The notes beneath the pieces are model-generated. The model was given only the letters and a program-made list of their open reading frames with translations. It did no database searches and was not told the origin of the DNA. Both the position numbers and the translations under genes were made by a program. A DNA stretch of 64,000 nt from Mycobacterium sp. 852002-40037_SCH5390672 (lineage in GTDB: Bacteria > Actinomycetota > Actinomycetes > Mycobacteriales > Mycobacteriaceae), in NCBI RefSeq assembly GCF_001665875.1, contig NZ_LZTA01000128.1, forward strand, positions 1 to 64,000. The letters run 5' to 3'. This document shows positions 25,735 to 37,888 of this stretch, piece after piece. Numbering within the stretch: position 1 is the stretch's first letter; every line of letters starts with the position of its first letter.

Positions 25735-26724
25735 GTGAGCGCAAGTCCTCTCAAGGTCGCTGTCACCGGCGCCGCCGGCCAGATCGGCTACAGCCTGTTG
25801 TTCCGCCTGGCCAGTGGCTCGCTGCTGGGCCCCGACCGCCCGATCGAGCTGCGTCTCCTGGAGGTCGAGCCCGCGCTCAAGGCGCTGGAGGGCGTCGTGA
25901 TGGAGCTCGACGACTGCGCGTTCCCGTTGCTGTCCGGCGTCGAGATCGGCGCGGACGCGAACAAGATCTTCGACGGCGTCAACCTGGCGCTGCTGGTCGG
26001 CGCGCGGCCGCGCGGCCCGGGCATGGAGCGCAGCGATCTGCTGGAGGCCAACGGCGCGATCTTCACCGCGCAGGGCAAGGCGCTGAACTCCGTCGCCGCC
26101 GATGACGTCCGTATCGGCGTGACCGGCAACCCGGCCAACACCAACGCGCTGATCGCGCTGAGCAACGCCCCCGACATTCCCAAGGAGCGGTTCTCCGCGC
26201 TGACCCGCCTGGACCACAACCGGGCGATCTCGCAGCTGGCCCGCAAGACCGGTGCCGCGGTGACCGACATCAAGAAGGTGACCATCTGGGGCAACCACTC
26301 GGCCACCCAATACCCCGACATCTTCCACGCCGAGGTCGGCGGCAAGAACGCGGCCGAGGTGGTCAACGACCAGAACTGGATCGAGAACGACTTCATCCCG
26401 ACCGTCGCCAAGCGCGGCGCGGCGATCATCGACGCGCGCGGCGCCTCCTCGGCCGCTTCGGCGGCGTCGGCCACCGTCGACGCGGCCCGTTCCTGGCTGC
26501 TGGGCAGCCCGGACGGTGACTGGGTGTCGATGGCGGTCTACTCCGACGGCTCCTACGACGTGCCCGAGGGGATCGTGTCGTCGTTCCCGGTGACCACGAA
26601 GGACGGCAACTGGTCGATCGTGCAGGGGCTGGAGATCGACGAATTCTCGCGTGGCCGAATCGACAAGACCACCGCCGAGCTGGTCGACGAGCGCAGCGCG
26701 GTTACCGAGCTCAAGCTGATCTGA
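25735..26724 (+). CDS. mdh: Malate dehydrogenase (NAD-dependent)
   Basis: TCA-cycle enzyme oxidising malate to oxaloacetate. 329 residues. NAD-binding GAAGQIGYSLLFRL near the N-terminus, substrate loop RPRGPGMERSDLL, TGNPANTNAL, LDHNRAISQLARKT and the catalytic His in WGNHSATQYPD. This is the cytosolic-type MDH group. GTG start with AAGGAG 9 bases ahead. Followed after 52 bases by a malic enzyme. Confidence 0.97.
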   Translation: MSASPLKVAVTGAAGQIGYSLLFRLASGSLLGPDRPIELRLLEVEPALKALEGVVMELDDCAFPLLSGVEIGADANKIFDGVNLALLVGARPRGPGMERSDLLEANGAIFTAQGKALNSVAADDVRIGVTGNPANTNALIALSNAPDIPKERFSALTRLDHNRAISQLARKTGAAVTDIKKVTIWGNHSATQYPDIFHAEVGGKNAAEVVNDQNWIENDFIPTVAKRGAAIIDARGASSAASAASATVDAARSWLLGSPDGDWVSMAVYSDGSYDVPEGIVSSFPVTTKDGNWSIVQGLEIDEFSRGRIDKTTAELVDERSAVTELKLI

Positions 26725-26763
26725 GACCCACGTCACCAATTAGGGCTACTAATGGGTAGTCAG

Positions 26764-26769
26764 TACCCT
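26764..26769 (+). promoter_or_regulatory. Predicted -10 of the malic enzyme gene, leaderless spacing
   Basis: TACCCT lies 7 bases before the GTG start at 26777, with no ribosome binding site. It suggests the malic enzyme can be transcribed separately from mdh. Confidence 0.45.
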
Positions 26770-26776
26770 GAAGCGC

Positions 26777-27985
26777 GTGTCCGAATTGCTTGAATCGATA
26801 CAGACGCGCGCAGAGCAGGGCGTGATCACCGACGCGGAGATCTTCGAGGCACACGTAGGCGGCAAGCTTTCGGTAGGCCTGACGTCGCCCCTGGACACCC
26901 AACGCGCATTGTCGATCGCCTATACCCCCGGCGTGGCGCAGGTCAGTCGTGCGATCGCCGCCGACCACGCCCAGGCCGCTCGCTACACGTGGGCGAACCG
27001 GCTGGTCGCGGTGGTCAGCGACGGCAGCGCGGTGCTGGGCCTCGGCGACATCGGGCCCGCGGCGTCGCTGCCGGTGATGGAGGGCAAGTGCGCCCTGTTC
27101 CAGGCGTACGGCGGACTGAACGCCATCCCGATCGTGCTGGCCACCAAAGATCCCGACGAGATCGTGGAAACCCTGGTGCGCCTGCGCCCGACGTTCGGCG
27201 CCGTCAACCTCGAGGACATCGCCGCACCGCGCTGCTTCGAGATCGAACGTCGCCTGATCGAGGCGCTGGACTGCCCGGTGATGCACGACGATCAGCACGG
27301 CACGGCGATCGTGGTGCTGGCCGCACTCATGGGTGCGAGCAAGGTGCTCGGCCGCGACATGACGTCGCTGAAAGTGGTGGTTTCCGGAGCCGGCGCGGCC
27401 GGTGTCGCGTGCACCAATCTCCTTATGGTGATGGGTGTTTCGGATATCACTGTGCTCGATTCGCGCGGGATTCTGCACCCTGGCCGCGACGACATGAACG
27501 ACGTCAAGGTGGCTCTGGCGCGGCGCACCAATCCCGACGGCCTCACCGGCAGTCTGGCCGAAGCCGTCCAGGGCGCCGACGTTTTCCTGGGGTTGTCGGG
27601 GGGTGTGGTGCCCGAAGAGATGATCGCCACCATGGCGCCCAACGGGATCGTGTTCGCGCTGTCCAACCCCGATCCGGAAATCCACCCCCACGTCGCGGCC
27701 AAGTACGCCTCGGTGGTGGCCACCGGCCGCAGTGATTTCCCGAACCAGATCAACAACGTGCTGGCCTTCCCCGGGGTCTTCCGCGGTGCGCTGGAAGCCG
27801 GTGCCCGCCGGATCACCGAAAAGATGATGGTCGCCGCGGCCGAGGCGATCTTCTCGGCCGCCAGCGACGACCTTGCGCTCGACCGGATCGTCCCCAGCCC
27901 GCTGGACACCCGGGTCGGGGAAGCCGTCGCCACAGCGGTGGCGCTGGCCACAGAAGCCTCAGACACCTCCGTCGCCGGGGGGTGA
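26777..27985 (+). CDS. NAD(P)-dependent malic enzyme, short bacterial form
   Basis: Oxidative decarboxylation of malate to pyruvate. 402 residues, the size of short bacterial malic enzymes lacking the phosphotransacetylase-like tail. N-terminal half: SIAYTPGVAQVSRAI (catalytic Tyr), VVSDGSAVLGLGDIGP, EGKCALFQAYGGLNAIP (catalytic Lys); metal site NLEDIAAPRCFEIE and MHDDQHGTAIV; then the dinucleotide fold VVSGAGAAGVACTNLL and FALSNPDPEIHPHVA. Its stop overlaps the lpqZ start by four bases. I recall no malic enzyme at this place in M. tuberculosis, where toxin-antitoxin and PE_PGRS genes follow mdh. Confidence 0.93.
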   Translation: MSELLESIQTRAEQGVITDAEIFEAHVGGKLSVGLTSPLDTQRALSIAYTPGVAQVSRAIAADHAQAARYTWANRLVAVVSDGSAVLGLGDIGPAASLPVMEGKCALFQAYGGLNAIPIVLATKDPDEIVETLVRLRPTFGAVNLEDIAAPRCFEIERRLIEALDCPVMHDDQHGTAIVVLAALMGASKVLGRDMTSLKVVVSGAGAAGVACTNLLMVMGVSDITVLDSRGILHPGRDDMNDVKVALARRTNPDGLTGSLAEAVQGADVFLGLSGGVVPEEMIATMAPNGIVFALSNPDPEIHPHVAAKYASVVATGRSDFPNQINNVLAFPGVFRGALEAGARRITEKMMVAAAEAIFSAASDDLALDRIVPSPLDTRVGEAVATAVALATEASDTSVAGG

Positions 27986-28851
27986 GAATCGCCAGGCTGG
28001 CGGTGCCGCTGCTCGCCGCCGCACTCGTTGTGGCCGGTTGCGCAACCGACACCGGCGACCGTCGTGCCCGTGCCGAAGTGGTGGTCGGATCCCGGCCTGA
28101 CGCCGATTCGGTGCTGCTGGCCGGCGTGTACGTCGCCGCCCTGCGGTCCTACGGGTTCGGTGCGCGGGCCGCAACCGCGGCCGACCCGAAGCAGCAACTG
28201 GATTCCGGCGCATTCACCGTCGTTCCCGCCTTCACCGGGCGCATGCTGCAAACCTTGCAGCCCGGCGCGACGGCAATGTCGGACAAAGACGTCTACCGCG
28301 CGATGATCGCCGCGCTGCCCGAAGGCGTCGTGGCGGGCGACTACACGACCGCCGCTGAGGACAAGCCCGTCTTGCTAGTAAGCCGGCCCACCGCCAAAGC
28401 GTGGGGCGGCAGCGATGTTAGCGCGGACTTGAGCACGCTGCCCCGACACTGCGACGGCCTTGTCGTCGGGGCCGCCGCCGGGCGCCAGGAACCGTCGACA
28501 GTTGGCTCGTGCCGACTTCCCGCGCCGCGTGAATTCCCCGACAGCGCAACGATGTTCGCGGCAATCCGGGGCGGCGAGCTGACGGCGGGATGGACCACTA
28601 CCGCCGACCCGGGCACTCCCGGCGATCTGGTCGCGCTGGCCGACGGCAAACCCGCACTGATCCGCGCCGAGAACGTGGTGCCGCTTTATCGCCGCAACGC
28701 GCTCAGCGAACGGCAGTTGCTGGCGATCAACGAGGTGGCCGGCGTGCTGGACACCGCCGCCCTGGCCGAGATGCGCCGGCAGGTGCGCACCGGCGCCGAC
28801 CCGCAGGCGGTGGCGGGAGGCTGGCTGGCCGAGCATCCGCTCGGCCGCTGA
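27982..28851 (+). CDS. lpqZ: Substrate-binding lipoprotein LpqZ
   Basis: 289 residues from GTG 27982, coupled to the malic enzyme by a 4-base overlap. Lipoprotein signal: MRIARLAVPLLAAALVVAGC, lipid Cys20. The mature part resembles the OpuAC glycine-betaine/choline-type binding fold: VVVGSRPDADSVLLAGVYVAAL, QLDSGAFTVVPAFTGRML and LSERQLLAINEVAGVLD. No permease or ATPase is adjacent, so it is an orphan binding protein; ligand unknown. Confidence 0.87.
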   Translation: MRIARLAVPLLAAALVVAGCATDTGDRRARAEVVVGSRPDADSVLLAGVYVAALRSYGFGARAATAADPKQQLDSGAFTVVPAFTGRMLQTLQPGATAMSDKDVYRAMIAALPEGVVAGDYTTAAEDKPVLLVSRPTAKAWGGSDVSADLSTLPRHCDGLVVGAAAGRQEPSTVGSCRLPAPREFPDSATMFAAIRGGELTAGWTTTADPGTPGDLVALADGKPALIRAENVVPLYRRNALSERQLLAINEVAGVLDTAALAEMRRQVRTGADPQAVAGGWLAEHPLGR

Positions 28852-28856
28852 CGGCT

Positions 28857-28970
28857 AGGGCTGACGTGCCCCGGCTCTCTTTCGCGCGTATCCACGCGCT
28901 CATCGACCGGGTCAGGGCTGACGTGCCCCGGCTCTCTTTCGCGCGTATCCACGCGCTCATCGACCGGGTC
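28857..28970. repeat. 57-bp intergenic tandem repeat, two exact copies
   Basis: Units 28857-28913 and 28914-28970, each starting AGGGCTGACGTGCCCCGG and ending CGCTCATCGACCGGGTC, are identical as read. They fill the gap between the convergent lpqZ and SDR stops; the second copy runs into the SDR stop codon. Size is in the range of mycobacterial variable tandem repeats, but it is not the classical MIRU sequence I know. Confidence 0.9.
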
Positions 28971-29820
28971 AGCGCTTCGGCATCAACCGGTGCACAACCT
29001 GCTGAAGCCGGCCCATGATGGGGCCGCCGAGCAGCCGCTCCGGTCTCGAGCCCGTCAGCCGTACGACCAGGTCCATCGCTTTGACGTCGGGACCGACCAG
29101 CACCCGCGCCTTGTTTTTGCGCACGCCTTCGAGGATGAGCTGGGCGGCTCGCTGCGGGGTGGTCTTGGCCTGCTGCTCCTCGAACATACTGGCCAGCTCG
29201 GCATGGTCGAGGCCCTCGACCCCGGTGGCGTTGCGGGCGAACGCGGTCTTGATGCCGCCCGGATGCACCGTCGTCACCCGCACCGGGTGACCGGCCGCCG
29301 CCATCTCCTGATGCAGCGCCTCGGTGAACCCCCGGACGGCGAACTTCGCCGAGACGTAGGCCGCCTGGCCGGGCGCCGAGAACAGCCCCAGCGCACTCGA
29401 GATGTTGATGACGTGCCCGTCGCCGGAGGCGATAAGGTACGGAAGGAATGCCTTGGTGCCGTTGACGACGCCCCAGTAGTCGACGTCGATCACCCGCTCG
29501 ATGTCCTTGAACCGGCTGTCCTCGATGGATCCGATGAACGTGATGCCGGCGTTGTTGTAGATCTGGTTCACCGTGCCGAAGTGCTCGTTGACGGCGTCCG
29601 CGTAGGCCAGGAAGGCCCCACGCTCGGTCACGTCGAGCCGATCGGACTTGAACGCCGCGCCGATCGCCGTCAGCTGTTCGGCGGTCTGCGCCAGCCCCTC
29701 GGTGTCGACGTCGCTGATCGCCACCTTGGCACCCGCCCGGCTCAGCTCCACCGCCAACGCCTGGCCGATACCGGAACCCGCACCGGTGACGACGGCGACC
29801 TTGCCGGCGAACCTATCCAT
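28969..29820 (-). CDS. Short-chain dehydrogenase/reductase, tandem copy 1
   Basis: 283 residues, classical SDR. Cofactor motif VVTGAGSGIGQAL (about 11-23), acidic ISDVDTEGL suggesting NAD preference, IYNNAGITF, catalytic Ser in VINISSALGLFS and YVSAKFAVRG (Tyr-x3-Lys). C-terminal extension with VLVGPDVKAMDLVVRLTGS. Very similar in sequence and layout to the next gene (29930-30757), the likely Rv1245c counterpart. The start ATG at 29820 is followed by MDRFAGKVAV, aligning with MQGFAGKVAV of the neighbour. Substrate unknown. Confidence 0.88.
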   Translation of the reverse strand: MDRFAGKVAVVTGAGSGIGQALAVELSRAGAKVAISDVDTEGLAQTAEQLTAIGAAFKSDRLDVTERGAFLAYADAVNEHFGTVNQIYNNAGITFIGSIEDSRFKDIERVIDVDYWGVVNGTKAFLPYLIASGDGHVINISSALGLFSAPGQAAYVSAKFAVRGFTEALHQEMAAAGHPVRVTTVHPGGIKTAFARNATGVEGLDHAELASMFEEQQAKTTPQRAAQLILEGVRKNKARVLVGPDVKAMDLVVRLTGSRPERLLGGPIMGRLQQVVHRLMPKR

Positions 29821-29929
29821 GCAACACTCCCTCGACCAGGGTTGACCGCTTGACGCTAATCGTTACCAGCGATGCTGGCTACAGCAGGCCGAAATGGTGA
29901 ATCAACGGTCATCGACCCTGAGAGATCGG

Positions 29930-30757
29930 TCACTGCTTGGGCAGCAACCGGCCCATCACCGGCCCGAACAGCTGCTGATAACCCGAACCCGTCAGCCGCA
30001 CCAAGAAGTCCAGGACCTTGGCGTCCGGTCCGACCAACACCCGCGCCTTCTTCTTGCGCACCGCGTCCAGGATGATCTGGGCGGCGCGGTGTGGGGTGGT
30101 CTTGGCCAGCCGCTTGTCGAACAGTTTGGCCAGCTCGGCCTGGTCGAGGCCCTCGGCGGCGGTGGCGTTGCGCGCGATCGCGGTCTTGATGCCGCCGGGG
30201 TGCACCGTGGTCACGGCCACCGGGTGGCCGGCGGCCGCCATCTCCTGGCGCAGCGCCTCGGTGAAGCCACGCACGGCGAACTTGGCCGAGTTGTAGGCAG
30301 CCTGCCCGGGCACCGAAAAGAGCCCGAACACGCTGGATACGTTGATGACGTGCCCGTCGCCGGAGGCGATCAGGTGCGGAAGGAACGCCTTGGTGCCATT
30401 GACGACGCCCCAGAAGTCGACGTCCATCACCCGTTCGATGTCCTTGAACTGGCTGACTTCCACGTCGCCGGTGAAGGCGATGCCGGCGTTGTTGTAGATC
30501 TGGTTGACCTTGCCGAAATGCTCCTTGACCCCGTCAGCGTAGGCCAGGAAGGCCTCGCGCTCGGTCACGTCGAGCCGATCGGACTTGAAGGCCGCGCCGA
30601 TGGCTTTCAGCTGGTCCTCGGTGTGGGCCAGACCCTCGAGGTCGACGTCGCTGATCGCCACCTTGGCCCCCGATCGGGCCAACTCAAGGGCCAGCGCCTG
30701 CCCGATACCCGAACCCGCGCCCGTCACCACCGCGACCTTGCCGGCGAACCCTTGCAT
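29930..30757 (-). CDS. Short-chain dehydrogenase/reductase, tandem copy 2 (Rv1245c homologue)
   Basis: 275 residues. Same motifs as copy 1: VVTGAGSGIGQALALEL, ISDVDLEGL, IYNNAGIAF, VINVSSVFGLFS and YNSAKFAVRG (catalytic Tyr/Lys). ATG 30757 is used because AGGAAGGGTG precedes it; the open frame runs 83 codons further into the kgd 3' flank with no similarity. Copies 1 and 2 share most residues and even long DNA stretches, so they arose by tandem duplication. This copy is the closer match to what I recall of Rv1245c. Confidence 0.9.
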   Translation of the reverse strand: MQGFAGKVAVVTGAGSGIGQALALELARSGAKVAISDVDLEGLAHTEDQLKAIGAAFKSDRLDVTEREAFLAYADGVKEHFGKVNQIYNNAGIAFTGDVEVSQFKDIERVMDVDFWGVVNGTKAFLPHLIASGDGHVINVSSVFGLFSVPGQAAYNSAKFAVRGFTEALRQEMAAAGHPVAVTTVHPGGIKTAIARNATAAEGLDQAELAKLFDKRLAKTTPHRAAQIILDAVRKKKARVLVGPDAKVLDFLVRLTGSGYQQLFGPVMGRLLPKQ

Positions 30758-30849
30758 GAGCACCCTTCCTAATCGGCACGTTTGCGTCGAGGCTAGCCGG
30801 TACCAGCGGTCCCTGATACCTGCGGGTAGCCGATTGCGCCCTCGCCGGT

Positions 30850-34569
<3,720 letters not shown>

Positions 34570-34761
34570 GACCGCAGTTCGCCTCAATCCTTCTGTTTCG
34601 CAGGCGCATTCCCGTGGCACCTGCACTCTTGTCGGCCCCGGATGACCGGACACCTCACACCCATGGCGGTACCCATTGTTCCGCCCTATAAGGCTAACCT
34701 TTCGCTGCCGATCCGCCAGGCTGACCGGGGTCACCAGGACCGCCGAGGGGCGGTCCCGATG

Positions 34762-34806
34762 GTGGCGACCCGCTGCGCCCGGCTACGCCGCGCTTGCGAT
34801 CGCCAC
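34762..34806. repeat. Dispersed hairpin-type repeat, copy after Rv1249c homologue
   Basis: GTGGCGACCCGCTGCGCC ... TTGCGATCGCCAC, with perfect 7-bp inverted ends (GTGGCGA/TCGCCAC). It abuts the stop codon of the membrane protein gene at 34806. Same family as 17913-18022 and 58713-58759. The rest of the 236-base gap 34570-34805 holds no gene. Confidence 0.85.
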
Positions 34807-35585
34807 TAGCCGGCTTCGTGGACCGGGGGCACCAGATGCAGCGCGCGGGGCCAGCGCGCGGGCGGGGCGCCGAAAGCCCGGTTGGCATTGCGGATCATCT
34901 TCTTACCGGCAAGGTAGTTGCCGATGGCACCCACCACGACCCCGATCCCGACCGGCAGCAGTTTGCCGAACAACAGCGCGCCGCGCCGCAGGGTGTACTT
35001 CCTGACCCACGACTTGAGCAGCCGTGAGTTCAGCCGCGACATCGACGACAGCGGCAGGGCGGCCAGGCTCTCCGAGATCCAGCCGCCGTTGGTGCGCCTC
35101 GGACCGATCAGCTGGGCGACGGCGTGCTCGCTGTTGTCGCCGACGAGCACCGCCAGCACCAGCGCGCGACGTCGCTCCCGGTGATCGGCCGGAATGTCGT
35201 AGACCGCCGCCACCGCCAACACCAGGAACGCGGTGGCCTCCAAGAAGGTGACGGTTTCGGCGGCCGCCGCGGACAGGGCACTGATCGTGCCGATGCCGGG
35301 GATGGTCGCGGCGGCCCCCACCGCAACGCCGCCGGCGGTCACGATGGCCAGGTATCGCTTCTGCAGCTTGGCCAGGATCTCCGCCGGGCTGGCATCGGGG
35401 TGGGCGTTGCGCAGCCGGGTCACATAGGCCTCGGCGGCCGGGCCCTGCAACCGCGAGCTCCGCTCGATGACCTGCGCCAACGCCCGCGCGGACATTTTGG
35501 GCCGGCCGTTGTCGGCGCTCGGCGGCTGTCCCGCGTTGGACATGGTGAAAAACCGGTTCGGCGACTTCTTCCGTCGAGCCCGCAT
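34806..35585 (-). CDS. Conserved mycobacterial membrane protein (Rv1249c homologue)
   Basis: 259 residues. A basic N-terminus (MRARRKKSPNRFF), then a helical region, a hydrophobic double stretch (about 80-130: VTAGGVAVGAAATIPGIGT, then TFLEATAFLVLAVAAVYDI) and a third near residue 212 (PVGIGVVVGAIGNYLAG), followed by MIRNANRAFG. I do not recognise a family beyond its mycobacterial relatives; function unknown. GGAGAG lies 7 bases before the ATG. Divergent from the exporter gene with 272 bases between, in which I see no gene. Confidence 0.78.
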   Translation of the reverse strand: MRARRKKSPNRFFTMSNAGQPPSADNGRPKMSARALAQVIERSSRLQGPAAEAYVTRLRNAHPDASPAEILAKLQKRYLAIVTAGGVAVGAAATIPGIGTISALSAAAAETVTFLEATAFLVLAVAAVYDIPADHRERRRALVLAVLVGDNSEHAVAQLIGPRRTNGGWISESLAALPLSSMSRLNSRLLKSWVRKYTLRRGALLFGKLLPVGIGVVVGAIGNYLAGKKMIRNANRAFGAPPARWPRALHLVPPVHEAG

Positions 35586-35857
35586 ATTTGTCTCTCCTGC
35601 ACCTGGCGTTCTTCCAGGCTAACGCGCCCGCGGCAAATCCTGACGCGATATGCTCCCCGGCCGGATCCTTGGCTGCCGGCCCCTTGCCTCACCGGGAATA
35701 ATGCAGGCTGGATGTCCGCGACGGTCCGTGCCGTTTCTCGGTCCCCATGCTGGTATCGCTCCGCGCTCGGGTATATCAGCTGCGTGGGTTGGGCCGGTCG
35801 ACCAAACGGGCCGATACGGCTGAACAGCATCGTCGGGAGTGAAACGAGGTGGGGTGG

Positions 35858-37885
35858 ATGACCACGGCTACGCCCCGCACGCCCGGGGGAGCGCGGCGCG
35901 CGGGCTCGGGGCCGGCCCAGGCCGCCAACCGCTGGGACTTTCTCACCCGAAGCACGGCGGCGTCACAGAACCCCTGGAACCCGCTGTGGGCGATGATGAT
36001 CGGCTTTTTCATGATCATGGTCGACTCGACCATCGTGGCCATCGCGAACCCGACCATCATGGCCAGTTTGCGCATCGGCTACGACACCGTGGTCTGGGTG
36101 ACCAGCGCCTACCTGCTGGGCTATGCGGTCGTGTTGCTGGTGGCCGGGCGCCTGGGCGACCGGTTCGGCCCGAAGAACCTCTACCTGATCGGCCTGGTGG
36201 TGTTCACCGTCTCCTCGGTCTGGTGCGGGCTGGCCGGCAGCGCGGCCATGCTCATCGCGGCGCGCGTCGTGCAGGGCGTCGGCGCGGGGCTGCTCACCCC
36301 GCAGACCTTGTCGACCATCACCCGGATCTTCCCGGCGCAGCGACGTGGCGTCGCGGTGAGCCTGTGGGGCGCCACCGCCGGCGCCGCCAGTCTGGTGGGC
36401 CCGCTGGCCGGTGGTGTGCTGGTCGACGGGCTGGGATGGCAGTGGATCTTCTTCGTCAACGTCCCCATCGGCGTCCTCGGGCTGGGGCTGGCCTATTGGC
36501 TGATCCCGGTGCTGCCCACCCAGTCGCACCGCTTCGACCTGATCGGAGTCGCGCTGTCCGGCGTGGGCATCTTCCTGATCGTGTTCGGGCTGCAACAGGG
36601 CCAGGCCGCGCACTGGCAACCCTGGATTTGGGCATTGATCGTCGCGGGCGTCGGATTCATGACGGCCTTCGCGTTCTGGCAGTCGCTCAACGCCCACGAG
36701 CCGCTGATTCCGTTGGTGATCTTCGGCGACCGGGATTTCAGCCTGTGCAACGTCGGGGTGGCCATCATCTCGTTCACCGCGACGGCGATGATGCTGCCGC
36801 TGACGTTCTATGCGCAGGCCGTGTGCGGGCTCTCGCCGACGCGCTCGGCCTTGCTGATCGCGCCCATGGCGATCGCCAACGGTGTCTTCGCGCCGTTCGT
36901 CGGCAAGATCGTCGACAAATACCATCCGCAGCCGGTGCTCGGTTTCGGCTTCTCGGTGCTGGCGATCGCGCTGACCTGGCTCACCTTCGAGATGTCGCCG
37001 ACGACGCCGATCTGGCGGCTGGTTTTGCCGTTCTTCGCGATGGGTGTCGGAATGGCGTTCGTGTGGTCACCGCTGACGGCCACCGCGACGCGCAACCTGC
37101 CGCCGCAGCTGGCCGGCGCGGGCTCTGCGGTGTACAACTCCGTGCGCCAGCTCGGCGCGGTGCTCGGCAGCGCCGGCATGGCGGCGTTCATGACATGGCG
37201 GATCACCGCCGAGATGCCGCGGCAGCCGTCCGGCGGGGCCGCCGGCGAGGATGCGCTCACCTTGCAGCTGCCCGGGTTCCTGCGCGAACCGTTCGCCGCC
37301 GCGATGTCGCAATCGGTGCTGTTGCCGGCGTTCGTCGCGTTGTTCGGAATCATCGCCGCACTGTTCTTGGTGGGGTTTGCGCCTCGGGCGGGCAAGGGGG
37401 ATGGCATGGCGGGCGACGGACCGCTCGCATCCGACGGCGATGACATCGTCGACGACGACTACGACGACGACGAGTACGTCGAATTCGTCCTGGTGCGCGA
37501 GCCCGACGCCGAGCGGGGACGCAACCTTGAGCCACCCCGGCAGCGGCTCGATCGCCCGCGCCCGGCGCCTACCGCAGCGCCACGCCGCGGTCCCACCGAT
37601 CCGTGGCAGACGGTGCTCGACGAACCTGCCGCGCAAGGTCAGCCGATCGGCCACGCCCACAATGGGTCTCATGTGGACAGCGGCAAACGGCTCCGCCAGG
37701 TGGCGGTGCGGCGTCCGCCTAAATCCATCCCACCGGGCGATCGGCTCACCCGGCCTCCGCGACGCCACCACAACGGCTCGGCGGGGCGGCATTTCACCGA
37801 GGGAGAGTCGCTGCGAGGTCAGCATCACCGTTCCGATCCGGACGACGACCCCACCGGTTCGGGCAGGCACTCGTCAACCGGTTAG
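35858..37885 (+). CDS. DHA2-type MFS exporter with long hydrophilic C-terminal tail (Rv1250 homologue)
   Basis: 675 residues. Fourteen-helix DHA2 (EmrB/QacA-like) drug:H+ antiporter: MMIGFFMIMVDSTIVAIANP (helix 1 with motif D1), LVAGRLGDRFGPKNLYLIG (motif A), GAGLLTPQTLS, WGATAGAASLVGPLAGGVLV (motif C). The membrane part ends near residue 508. The remaining ~167 residues are unusual: an acidic stretch (DDDYDDDEY), then Arg/Pro-rich and His-containing low-complexity sequence. From memory the M. tuberculosis copy is about 100 residues shorter. ATG 35858 is chosen over GTG 35849 because GAGGT sits 7 bases before it. Substrate unknown. Confidence 0.87.
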   Translation: MTTATPRTPGGARRAGSGPAQAANRWDFLTRSTAASQNPWNPLWAMMIGFFMIMVDSTIVAIANPTIMASLRIGYDTVVWVTSAYLLGYAVVLLVAGRLGDRFGPKNLYLIGLVVFTVSSVWCGLAGSAAMLIAARVVQGVGAGLLTPQTLSTITRIFPAQRRGVAVSLWGATAGAASLVGPLAGGVLVDGLGWQWIFFVNVPIGVLGLGLAYWLIPVLPTQSHRFDLIGVALSGVGIFLIVFGLQQGQAAHWQPWIWALIVAGVGFMTAFAFWQSLNAHEPLIPLVIFGDRDFSLCNVGVAIISFTATAMMLPLTFYAQAVCGLSPTRSALLIAPMAIANGVFAPFVGKIVDKYHPQPVLGFGFSVLAIALTWLTFEMSPTTPIWRLVLPFFAMGVGMAFVWSPLTATATRNLPPQLAGAGSAVYNSVRQLGAVLGSAGMAAFMTWRITAEMPRQPSGGAAGEDALTLQLPGFLREPFAAAMSQSVLLPAFVALFGIIAALFLVGFAPRAGKGDGMAGDGPLASDGDDIVDDDYDDDEYVEFVLVREPDAERGRNLEPPRQRLDRPRPAPTAAPRRGPTDPWQTVLDEPAAQGQPIGHAHNGSHVDSGKRLRQVAVRRPPKSIPPGDRLTRPPRRHHNGSAGRHFTEGESLRGQHHRSDPDDDPTGSGRHSSTG

Positions 37886-37888
37886 CCG

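Noticed and set aside
28857..28970. Possible CRISPR array
   Set aside because: Two directly adjacent identical units without spacers; a plain tandem repeat. No cas genes; the RecB-like helicase is not Cas4 in a CRISPR context.
35839..37443. 534-codon open frame overlapping the MFS exporter in another frame
   Set aside because: Arg/Gly-rich low-complexity shadow; the MFS frame has all family motifs.
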